DNA from: Methylomonas koyamae | GTDB lineage: Bacteria > Pseudomonadota > Gammaproteobacteria > Methylococcales > Methylomonadaceae | Direction: 5' to 3' | Assembly: GCF_001644025.1 (NCBI RefSeq) | Contig: NZ_LUUK01000226.1 | Location: 21,132 to 85,131, forward strand | DNA length: 64,000 nucleotides | Shown: in pieces, positions 57,573 to 64,000 of the stretch | How the letters are laid out: each line of letters starts with the position of its first letter | Position numbering within the stretch: position 1 is the stretch's first letter | Made by a program: the position numbers and the translations under genes | Notes under the pieces: generated by a model | The model's database searches: none | What the model was told of the DNA's origin: nothing | Seen by the model: the letters and a program-made list of their open reading frames with translations, nothing else

Positions 57573-58778
57573 ATGTTGCGCAATTCCGCGTTTTTAAAAC
57601 TGCTCGGCTTCCGCCTGCTGGTGGTACTGGCCTATCAAACCACGGCCACCGTGGTCGGCTGGCATCTTTACGAACTGACCCACGACACGCTGGCCCTGGG
57701 GCTGGTCGGTCTGGCGGAGGTGATTCCGTATTTTTGTTGCGCGTTGTTCGCCGGCTATGCGGTCGATCATTATTCGCGACGCTGGTTCGGCGCGGCCGCC
57801 AGCCTGCTGCTGTGCCTGAACGGCCTGTTGCTGGTGGCCGTCGCTGCCGGCCGCATACCGGGTAGCGCGGAATCGTGGATTTACGCCGGTATCGCCGGCA
57901 CCGGCGTGGCCCGCGCCTTCATCGGCCCGACTTACGGCGCCTTGTTCGCGGCGGTTTTGCCGCGCGAACTTTACGCCCGAGCCGCCGGCCTGGGCAGCTC
58001 GGTGTTTCAGTTCGGTTTAGTGGCCGGCCCGGCGCTGGGCGGCCTGTTGATCGCGGCGGCCGGCAAGATCGCCGCCTACGGCGTGGCGGCCGGACTGGCG
58101 CTGGCCGCGGCCTTGGCTTTATTGCTGCTGCGCATCCAGGCACGGCCGCCGGCCGCCGCGGCGCCGATCTTCGCCAGCATCGGCGAAGGCCTGCGCTTCG
58201 TGTTCGGCAACCAAATCGTACTGGGCGCGCAGGCGCTGGACATGTTTGCGGTGTTGTTCGGCGGCGCGATGGCGATGCTGCCGGCCTTTGTCCAGGACGT
58301 GTTTCACTACGGTCCGGAAGGCTTGGGCATCTTGCGGGCCGCGCCGGCGGCCGGCGCGGTATTGACCGGCCTGGCCCTGGCCCGCTTCCCGTTGGAGCGC
58401 AATGCCGGGCGCTGGCTGTTGGCGGCGGTGGCCGGCTTCGGCTTATGCATGATCGGTTTCGCGCTGGCGCCGCTGTTCTGGCTGGGCGCGGCGGCCCTGA
58501 TGTTGTCCGGGGTTTGCGACGGCGTGTCGGTGGTGATGCGCAGCACCATCATGCAACTGGCGACGCCGGATGCGATGCGCGGCAGGGTCACCGCGATCAA
58601 CGGCCTGTTCATCGGCTCGTCGAACGAACTGGGCGCGTTCGAGTCCGGCCTCGCCGCGCGTTGGCTGGGGCTGATTCCGTCGGTGATCTTCGGCGGCACG
58701 ATGACGCTGCTGGTGGTCGCCGCGACGGCCGGCCTGGCGCCGAAATTGCGCAAACTGGATTTGAAACAACTCCAATAA
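57573..58778 (+). CDS. MFS transporter, EntS-like
   Basis: 401 residues with about 12 membrane helices. A VDHYSRRWFGA loop after helix 2 replaces the usual MFS motif (G-x-x-x-D-R-x-G-R-R), and MRGRVTAINGLFIGSSNELG after helix 10 resembles EntS/MFS_3 exporters. Such proteins export siderophores or drugs, or act on unknown solutes. It follows the class V aminotransferase by 16 bases and may move its product. It is convergent with the interrupted yfbR, nine bases away. Confidence 0.82.
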   Translation: MLRNSAFLKLLGFRLLVVLAYQTTATVVGWHLYELTHDTLALGLVGLAEVIPYFCCALFAGYAVDHYSRRWFGAAASLLLCLNGLLLVAVAAGRIPGSAESWIYAGIAGTGVARAFIGPTYGALFAAVLPRELYARAAGLGSSVFQFGLVAGPALGGLLIAAAGKIAAYGVAAGLALAAALALLLLRIQARPPAAAAPIFASIGEGLRFVFGNQIVLGAQALDMFAVLFGGAMAMLPAFVQDVFHYGPEGLGILRAAPAAGAVLTGLALARFPLERNAGRWLLAAVAGFGLCMIGFALAPLFWLGAAALMLSGVCDGVSVVMRSTIMQLATPDAMRGRVTAINGLFIGSSNELGAFESGLAARWLGLIPSVIFGGTMTLLVVAATAGLAPKLRKLDLKQLQ

Positions 58779-58787
58779 GCCGGGCCG

Positions 58788-59393
58788 TCACCGGGTTTGC
58801 ATCAAACCGTCCAGCGTCAACCCGCAACTGGGCGCGAAGGCTTCCATGAAAAACACCACTTCCGGTTGTTGCAAGGCCTCGATATCCACCGCCAATTGCT
58901 TGGCGGCCAGCTCGAACTCGGCATTGCCGGCCTTCAATTCCGCCTGACATTTCAAATAGGCCGAAATCTTGTCGGCCGCCTTGACCAACTGCCGCTGCGC
59001 TTCCGGCAACAACGCCTAGCACAGCAGCGGCTGAAATGCATCGCGCAAGGCTTCCGGCAACAAATTCAACAACTCGGTTTCGGCCTGCTGTTCGATGCGC
59101 CGATAGGCGCCGAGAATTTCCGGAGAATGGTATTTGATCGGCGTCGGCAAATCGCCGGTAATGACCTCGGTGACATCGTGGTAGAGCGCGGCGGCGGCGA
59201 CCGCATTGGCATCCACGTCGCCGCCGAAGTAGCGGTTTTTGATCAAAGCCAGCGTATGCGCGATTACCGCCACTTCCCAGCTGTGTTCCATCACGTTTTC
59301 GGCATGGGCATTGCGTTTCAAGCCCCAGCGTTTGATCCAACGCAGGCGCGACAAATACGCGTAGAAACTGCTGACGATGTCCGGAGCGGTCAT
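58788..59393 (-). pseudogene. yfbR: 5'-deoxynucleotidase YfbR interrupted by an in-frame amber codon
   Basis: The full frame from the ATG at 59393 encodes a YfbR homologue: YAYLSRLRWIKRWGLKRNAH, the HD residues in MEHSWEVAVIAHTLA and YHDVTEVITGDLPTPIKYHS, up to EALRDAFQPLLC. A TAG stop (59016-59018, read on the minus strand) then interrupts it. The same frame continues directly with LLPEAQRQLVKAADKISAYL and on to FFMEAFAPSCGLTLDGLMQT, matching the rest of YfbR. YfbR hydrolyses dNMPs in nucleotide salvage. Either one nonsense mutation, a sequence error, or suppression explains this. The catalytic HD pair lies before the stop, but the truncated 125-residue form lacks the final helices. Confidence 0.85.
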
Positions 59394-59404
59394 GCCGGCC
59401 AAGC

Positions 59405-60175
59405 TCAATCGACGGGTCCGCGCCCGGCCCGGCTATTGTAAAACTGCTTGGCGGTGCGGCCGTTCTTGGCGGCGTGCAAATGGGCGAAATCCAGCGCGGC
59501 CTTGTGCAAAATCGCTCGGTCGCCGGGATAATCCGGAAAATAACTGTCGACGATGTCCAGATAGGTCTGGGTATGCTGCGGATAAAACGCCAAGCGCAGA
59601 CCGAAGCGATCCGACAGCGAAATTTTTTCCTCGATGGCGTCCGAATAATGCACTTCGCCGTCGATCAAAAGCGTATCCAGATTGTCGCTCATCCGCTCGG
59701 GCAGCAAATGCCGGCGATTGGAGGTCGCGTAAAACTTGACGTTCTCCGGCGGCAGTTCGATAGAACCTTCCAGCACGCTTTTCAGCGGCTTGTAGAGCGT
59801 ATCGCCGGCCTCGAACGACAAATCGTCGCAGTAGACGATAAAGCGCTGCGGATGCTCGCGAATTTCGTCGACGATTTCCGGCAAATACAGCAAATCTTGT
59901 TTATCCACTTCGATGACCCGCAATTCGCGGTCCTTGTACGCGTTCAATAAAGCTTTGACCAACGACGACTTACCGGTACCGCGCGCGCCCCACAACAAGG
60001 CGTTGTTGGCCGGTTGGCCGGCCAAAAAGCGCTCGGTGTTCGCCAGCAATTGGCGTTTTTGCTCGTCAATGCCGAACAACTGCTCCAGCCGAATCGGATC
60101 GATCTCCCGTACCGGCCGTAGATAAGCCTGGCGCTGACGCCAGATTGCCGCATAAGTTCTGTTCCAATCTATCAT
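59405..60175 (-). CDS. DUF815-family AAA+ ATPase
   Basis: 256 residues from the ATG at 60175; a TTG four codons earlier is the alternative, but TTGGAAAACGAC fits as ribosome-binding site for the ATG. P-loop LLWGARGTGKSSLVKALLN, Walker B FIVYCDDLSFE, and sensor region VKFYATSNRRHLLPERM match DUF815. These cytoplasmic ATPases are widespread in proteobacteria, but their role is not known. It ends 12 bases before the yfbR start on the same strand. Confidence 0.9.
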   Translation of the reverse strand: MIDWNRTYAAIWRQRQAYLRPVREIDPIRLEQLFGIDEQKRQLLANTERFLAGQPANNALLWGARGTGKSSLVKALLNAYKDRELRVIEVDKQDLLYLPEIVDEIREHPQRFIVYCDDLSFEAGDTLYKPLKSVLEGSIELPPENVKFYATSNRRHLLPERMSDNLDTLLIDGEVHYSDAIEEKISLSDRFGLRLAFYPQHTQTYLDIVDSYFPDYPGDRAILHKAALDFAHLHAAKNGRTAKQFYNSRAGRGPVD

Positions 60176-60412
60176 GTCGTTTTCCAAGTATGGCCGGCGG
60201 CGCCGACGTTGCGAACATCGGCGTTCGATTGTCTAATTTTTAGTCAATTTAACATCAGTGTAGCCGCGACAACAACTTAGCCGACTCGGTAACGGCTTGC
60301 CAACAGACTTATCCACAGCTTTTGTGAACAAGTCCTTAGTCATGTGGAAATCATCGATTCCATACTATGCCGACTATCCGTCCCAACGCGGTGCCATGCC
60401 GCGCCGGCCGGA

Positions 60413-62710
60413 TCAGCCGGCACTCGCCAGCGGCACGGTATCGACTTCCCGGCGGGCCTGAGCCGCCGCGACGACCATCGCCGCCAGCGCCGACCTTACT
60501 TCATGCCATTGCCGGGTTTTCAGACCGCAATCGGGATTGACCCACAGCCGCTCGGCCGGAATATGGCGGGCGGCCAGCGTCAACAGTTCCAACATTTGCG
60601 CGCTGTCGGGGATGTTAGGGCTGTGGATGTCGTAAACGCCGGGCCCAATATCGTTGGGATAGCGATACTCGCCGAAAGCGTCCAGCAAGGCCATATCCGA
60701 GCGCGACGTTTCGATGGTAATCACGTCGGCATCCAGCTCGGCGATCGCGGCGATGATGTCATTGAATTCCGAATAACACATGTGGGTGTGAATTTGCGTT
60801 GCATCGCCGACGCCGCCGGCGCTGATTCGAAACGCCCGCGCCGCCCAATCCAGATAGTCCGGCCAATCGGCGCGGCGTAGCGGCAAACCCTCGCGAAAAG
60901 CCGGTTCGTCGATTTGAATCACCCGAATGCCGGCCTTTTCCAAATCGACCGCTTCGCCGCGAATGGCCAGCGCCAATTGATAGGCGGTTTGCGCCCTGGG
61001 CTGGTCGTCGCGAACGAAAGACCAGTTCAGCAATGTGACCGGCCCGGTCAACATGCCCTTGACCGGCTTGTCGGTCAAATATTGAGCGTATCGACTCCAG
61101 GCTACCGTCATCGGCTTGGGCCTGGAAACATCGGCGTAAATGATCGGCGGCTTGACGCAACGGGAACCGTAGGACTGCACCCAGCCGTGCCCGGTAAACA
61201 GGAAGCCGTCCAATTGCTCGCCGAAATATTCGACCATGTCGTTGCGCTCCGGCTCGCCGTGCACCAGCACGTCCAGGCCCAGCGCCACTTGTTCGCGGAT
61301 GCACTGTTTGATTTGACGCTCCATGAAAGCCCGGTAATCGGCATCGGCCAGCTCGCCACGCTTAAAGTCCAAGCGGGCCTTGCGAATTTCAGGGGTCTGC
61401 GGAAAAGACCCTATCGTCGTGGTCGGAAACAGCGGTAGATTCAATTCGGCCTGCTGCGCGGCCCGCCGGATCGGGAACGGGCTAGCGCGCCGGTCTAGAT
61501 CCCCGGCCAACCCGCTTGGGAGGCTCGCCGCGCCGCTACCCAAGCTCGCCGCGCGCTGCCGCGCCGCCACGGCCGCCAACGCCGTGTCCCATTCCGGTTG
61601 AGCGGCATCCACGCCTTCCGCCAACACCAAACGCAGCAACTCTAATTCGGTCAATTTCTGTTTGGCAAAAGCCAGCCACGGTTTGACGGCTGGGTCCAGC
61701 CCGGTTTCGCGCTCCAGATCGATAGGCACATGCAACAGCGAGCAGGACGGCGCCAGCCACACTTCGCCCTGAAACGCTCGCCGCGCCCGATCGATAGTCG
61801 CCAACGCCGCCGCCAAATCGCAACGCCAAACGTTGCGGCCATCGATCAAACCCAGCGACAGCACCTTGCCGCCGCCCAGCTCGGCCAGCGCGTCGAGTTG
61901 CCCGCCGCCTCGGGTCAGATCCAGATGCAAGCCGGCCACCGGCAACGCGCAAGCCAGGGCCGCGTTGTCGCCCAAGCCGCCGAAGTAGGTCGTCAGCAAC
62001 AGCTTCGGCGCCGGCGCTTGCAGTTCTGCATAGGCCGTCGCTAACGCGGCGCGCCAGTCTTCCGGCAAGTCCAGCACCAAAATCGGTTCGTCGATCTGCA
62101 CCCATTCCACCCCTTGCTCGGCCAATCCTTGCAGAATTTGCCGATACACCGGCAACACGCGCTCCAGCAGGCTCAGTTTGTCGAAATCGCCGACGCTTTT
62201 CGCCAGCCACAACCAGCTAAGCGGCCCGAGCAACACCGGTTTGGGTCGGTAACCCAGCGCCTGTAACTCGCGAGTTTCGTCGAACAAGCGCCGGCTGGAC
62301 AATGCGAAAACCTGGTCCGGGCTCAACTCCGGTACCAGATAGTGGTAATTGGTGTCGAACCACTTGGTCATGTCCAGCGCCCGGCAGCCGATGCCGTCCG
62401 CGCCGCGACCGCGCGCCATCCGGAAATAGGTGTCGAAATCGACCTCGCCGCCGGCCCATTCAAAGCGCTGCGGCAGCGCGCCCAGCATCGCGCTGGTATC
62501 CAGTACGTGGTCATAGTAGGAAAAGTCGCCCACCGGCAGATAGTCCAATCCGCAACCGGCTTGCAAATGCCAATGTCTGATGCGCAGATCGGCGCCGACC
62601 GCGCGCAGTTGGTCGGCGTCGATTTCGCCGCGCCAATAGCGCTCCAACGCAAATTTCAGTTCGCGGCTCTTGCCGATCCGGGGAAAACCTAAATTGTGAA
62701 TTTTAATCAT
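60413..62710 (-). CDS. metE: Cobalamin-independent methionine synthase MetE
   Basis: 765 residues, the usual length. It transfers the methyl group of 5-methyl-tetrahydropteroyl-triglutamate to homocysteine. The N-terminal half begins [20 protein letters not shown]; the C-terminal catalytic half starts [20 protein letters not shown], with the zinc ligands in [23 protein letters not shown] and [11 protein letters not shown]. The linker between halves (about 390-425) is Ala/Ser/Arg-rich. It is divergent from a MetR-type regulator, which normally activates metE with homocysteine as coinducer. Confidence 0.97.
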   Translation of the reverse strand: MIKIHNLGFPRIGKSRELKFALERYWRGEIDADQLRAVGADLRIRHWHLQAGCGLDYLPVGDFSYYDHVLDTSAMLGALPQRFEWAGGEVDFDTYFRMARGRGADGIGCRALDMTKWFDTNYHYLVPELSPDQVFALSSRRLFDETRELQALGYRPKPVLLGPLSWLWLAKSVGDFDKLSLLERVLPVYRQILQGLAEQGVEWVQIDEPILVLDLPEDWRAALATAYAELQAPAPKLLLTTYFGGLGDNAALACALPVAGLHLDLTRGGGQLDALAELGGGKVLSLGLIDGRNVWRCDLAAALATIDRARRAFQGEVWLAPSCSLLHVPIDLERETGLDPAVKPWLAFAKQKLTELELLRLVLAEGVDAAQPEWDTALAAVAARQRAASLGSGAASLPSGLAGDLDRRASPFPIRRAAQQAELNLPLFPTTTIGSFPQTPEIRKARLDFKRGELADADYRAFMERQIKQCIREQVALGLDVLVHGEPERNDMVEYFGEQLDGFLFTGHGWVQSYGSRCVKPPIIYADVSRPKPMTVAWSRYAQYLTDKPVKGMLTGPVTLLNWSFVRDDQPRAQTAYQLALAIRGEAVDLEKAGIRVIQIDEPAFREGLPLRRADWPDYLDWAARAFRISAGGVGDATQIHTHMCYSEFNDIIAAIAELDADVITIETSRSDMALLDAFGEYRYPNDIGPGVYDIHSPNIPDSAQMLELLTLAARHIPAERLWVNPDCGLKTRQWHEVRSALAAMVVAAAQARREVDTVPLASAG

Positions 62711-62727
62711 CGATAAACGCCTATTAT

Positions 62728-62740
62728 TGAATGTTTTACA
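62728..62740. promoter_or_regulatory. Candidate MetR site near metE
   Basis: TGAATGTTTTACA matches the MetR consensus TGAANNTNNTTCA at all but one position. It is 18 bases upstream of the metE start in the 107-base metE-metR intergenic region. Confidence 0.4.
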
Positions 62741-62799
62741 AGTCAGGCATTGTATTCAGGCATTTGAGTGACGATAATCGATGATTTCTCACCAATTCA

Positions 62800-62812
62800 T
62801 GAGATAAATTCA
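62800..62812. promoter_or_regulatory. Candidate MetR site near metR
   Basis: On the minus strand TGAATTTATCTCA matches TGAANNTNNTTCA with one mismatch. It lies five bases before the metR ATG, where bound protein would repress metR, the usual autoregulation. Confidence 0.4.
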
Positions 62813-62817
62813 TAATT

Positions 62818-63711
62818 ATGGAATTGATTCACTTGCGCATCCTGCTGGCCTTGCAGCGCCACGGCACCCTCGGCGCGGCGGCCGAGACGCTGTTCCTGAC
62901 CCAGTCGGCGTTGTCGCATCAAATCAAAAACCTGGAACAACGTCTGGGCGTGACGCTGTGGTACAAGCAAGGCCGCTCGCTGGTGTTGAGTCAAGCCGGC
63001 CGCTATTTGTCCGAAGTGGCCGAGTCGGTGATCGCCACCGTCGACTCGGCGGAAAACCACTTGGCCCAGTTGGCCCAGGGCAAAACCGGCAAACTCACCA
63101 TCGGCATCGAATGCCACGCATGCTATGAATGGTTCCGCAACATCCTGCAACCCTATTTGCGGGCTTGGCCGGATTTGACGGTGGAAGTCACCTCGCGCTA
63201 CCGCTTCGAGTCGTTCGACGCCATTCGCCAATACAAACTGGATGCGGTGCTGACCTCCGACCCTGTGAACAACGGTCTGCTCAGCTATCAGCCGCTATTC
63301 GATTTCCAACTGCTGCTGATCGTGCCCGATAGCCATCCGCTGGCCGGCCGCGCGGAAATAACGCCGGCCGACCTGCGCGGCGAAACCGTGTTGACCTACC
63401 CGGTGGCTCGCGAGCGGCTGGACATGTTCCGCAAGGTGCTGCAACCGGCCGGCATCGAACCCGCCGCGCATGTTCAAGTCGAGGAAACAGACATCATGCT
63501 GCAACTGGCCGCCGCCGGCCGCGGCGTTTGCCTGCTGCCGGAATGGCTGCTGGCCGACAAATCCGCCAAACTGGGTTTGACCGGGCTGCGCTTTGCCGGT
63601 CTACCCATCGCCAAGACCATGTATCTGGCTTGCCGCCACGAGGATGCGGAATTGGAATATTTGCGCTGGCTGGTGGAACATGCGGGTGGCGCTATAATGC
63701 CGTCAAGTTAA
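62818..63711 (+). CDS. metR: LysR-type regulator MetR
   Basis: 297 residues. N-terminal winged helix-turn-helix: LIHLRILLALQRHGTLGAAA and FLTQSALSHQIKNLEQRLGV, closely resembling E. coli MetR (MIEVKHLKTLQALR...). The effector domain shows GKLTIGIECHACYEWFRNIL, typical of MetR, then the second lobe. It activates metE with homocysteine and represses itself. It is divergent from metE with 107 bases between. No Shine-Dalgarno stands out before the ATG. Confidence 0.94.
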   Translation: MELIHLRILLALQRHGTLGAAAETLFLTQSALSHQIKNLEQRLGVTLWYKQGRSLVLSQAGRYLSEVAESVIATVDSAENHLAQLAQGKTGKLTIGIECHACYEWFRNILQPYLRAWPDLTVEVTSRYRFESFDAIRQYKLDAVLTSDPVNNGLLSYQPLFDFQLLLIVPDSHPLAGRAEITPADLRGETVLTYPVARERLDMFRKVLQPAGIEPAAHVQVEETDIMLQLAAAGRGVCLLPEWLLADKSAKLGLTGLRFAGLPIAKTMYLACRHEDAELEYLRWLVEHAGGAIMPSS

Positions 63712-63937
63712 ACCGTCTTCGAGATTCGACGCTATTCCCGGCGTACTAGCATTCAGCTTCGCTTGAATTATCAAGTTTTAAGCGGCGAAAAACAGGTCAA
63801 GGTTTTGCGGTTGTGGAGTCATTATGAATGATGGGGCGCTCATATTTTCGTTTGACGCGTAGCCTGGATGAAGCGAAGCGGAATCTGGGATATTGGCTAT
63901 TGATTATTTGGTGTAGCTATCGCGACGATGTTTTTAA

Positions 63938-63955
63938 GTCGGGTCTCGGCCCGAC
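63938..63955. repeat. Inverted repeat
   Basis: GTCGGG-TCTCGG-CCCGAC, a perfect 6-bp stem with a 6-base loop, preceded by TTTTTAA. Confidence 0.5.
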
Positions 63956-63974
63956 AGCCGAGGTACTTTCGCTA

Positions 63975-63996
63975 CGAAAACCATCCATGGTTTTCG
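63975..63996. repeat. Long palindrome
   Basis: CGAAAACCAT-CC-ATGGTTTTCG: ten-base perfect arms around CC, four bases from the window end. The size suggests an intergenic repeat or mobile-element end, which cannot be decided here. Confidence 0.55.
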
Positions 63997-64000
63997 CCCT

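Larger units (their letters stand above)
63712..64000. other. Gene-free, palindrome-rich end of the window
   Basis: No gene is seen. There is a CTGGATGAAGCGAAGCGGAAT segment near 63864-63884 of the kind found in dispersed intergenic repeats of gammaproteobacteria, and the two palindromes listed separately. The region could be repeat-derived or the edge of a mobile element just outside the window. Confidence 0.5.

Noticed and set aside
59016..59018. Pyrrolysine or selenocysteine reading of the yfbR stop
   Set aside because: Selenocysteine uses TGA, not TAG; pyrrolysine needs pylTSBCD, and nothing in the window suggests that system.

Overview
The window reads as ordinary chromosome from a gammaproteobacterium, most likely a type I methanotroph (Methylococcales, Methylomonas-like). 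This rests on gammaproteobacterial housekeeping genes (rimO, mfd, pilSR, metE/metR, yfbR, nadE, sucCD), fairly GC-rich coding sequence, dense c-di-GMP signalling and a large protein resembling PPi-type PEP carboxykinase. No methane-oxidation gene, rRNA, tRNA, CRISPR or intact insertion sequence was seen, so the genus is an inference. About 50 protein-coding genes are supported.  Layout. 0-7.6 kb: the 3' end of nhaD, a cold-shock gene with a long leader, rimO, a gdx-like/tusB/dsrC-type operon, a YcgR-like PilZ protein and mfd. 7.6-9.6 kb: a less GC-rich accessory patch with a RelE/ParE toxin-antitoxin pair, an orphan HicB, a possible gene remnant and a PEP-CTERM-like exported protein. 9.6-15.4 kb: a small exported protein, a DUF805 protein and a tight four-gene operon (acetolactate-synthase-like ThDP enzyme, SDR, two divergent citrate-synthase-like proteins). 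15.5-23.1 kb: a TonB receptor, a periplasmic binding protein and a 1478-residue hybrid kinase with GGDEF and EAL domains. 23.1-35 kb: a small secreted protein, a 22-bp repeat array, a His-rich membrane hydroxylase, ubiD, a DUF885 peptidase, an HDOD protein divergent from a degenerate REC-GGDEF-EAL protein, and pilSR. 35.2-40 kb: sucC-sucD-nadE plus an unknown exported protein. 40.2-45.8 kb: an ethylene-receptor-like PAS-GGDEF-EAL protein, convergent with the putative PPi-PEPCK. 46-51.2 kb: FecI-FecR-FecA-like signalling and uptake with a PepSY membrane protein. 51.3-56.2 kb: an exported protein and a cysC-DHH-VanZ operon. 56.4-64 kb: a class V aminotransferase, an MFS carrier, a yfbR interrupted by an amber codon, a DUF815 ATPase, divergent metE/metR, and a palindrome-rich end.  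How the genes fit together. Four c-di-GMP proteins (YcgR-like effector, hybrid kinase, degenerate REC-GGDEF-EAL, Etr-like receptor) lie within 40 kb. Two outer-membrane uptake systems are each coupled to a regulator: a kinase/c-di-GMP protein in one, an ECF sigma/anti-sigma pair in the other. SucCD, NadE and the putative PPi-PEPCK serve central carbon and cofactor metabolism.  The most interesting parts are the ThDP/SDR/twin citrate-synthase-like operon (11.1-15.4 kb), whose CS-like proteins appear to have lost the canonical catalytic residues, and the ETR1-type copper/ethylene-binding domain fused to a c-di-GMP output (40.2-42.3 kb).
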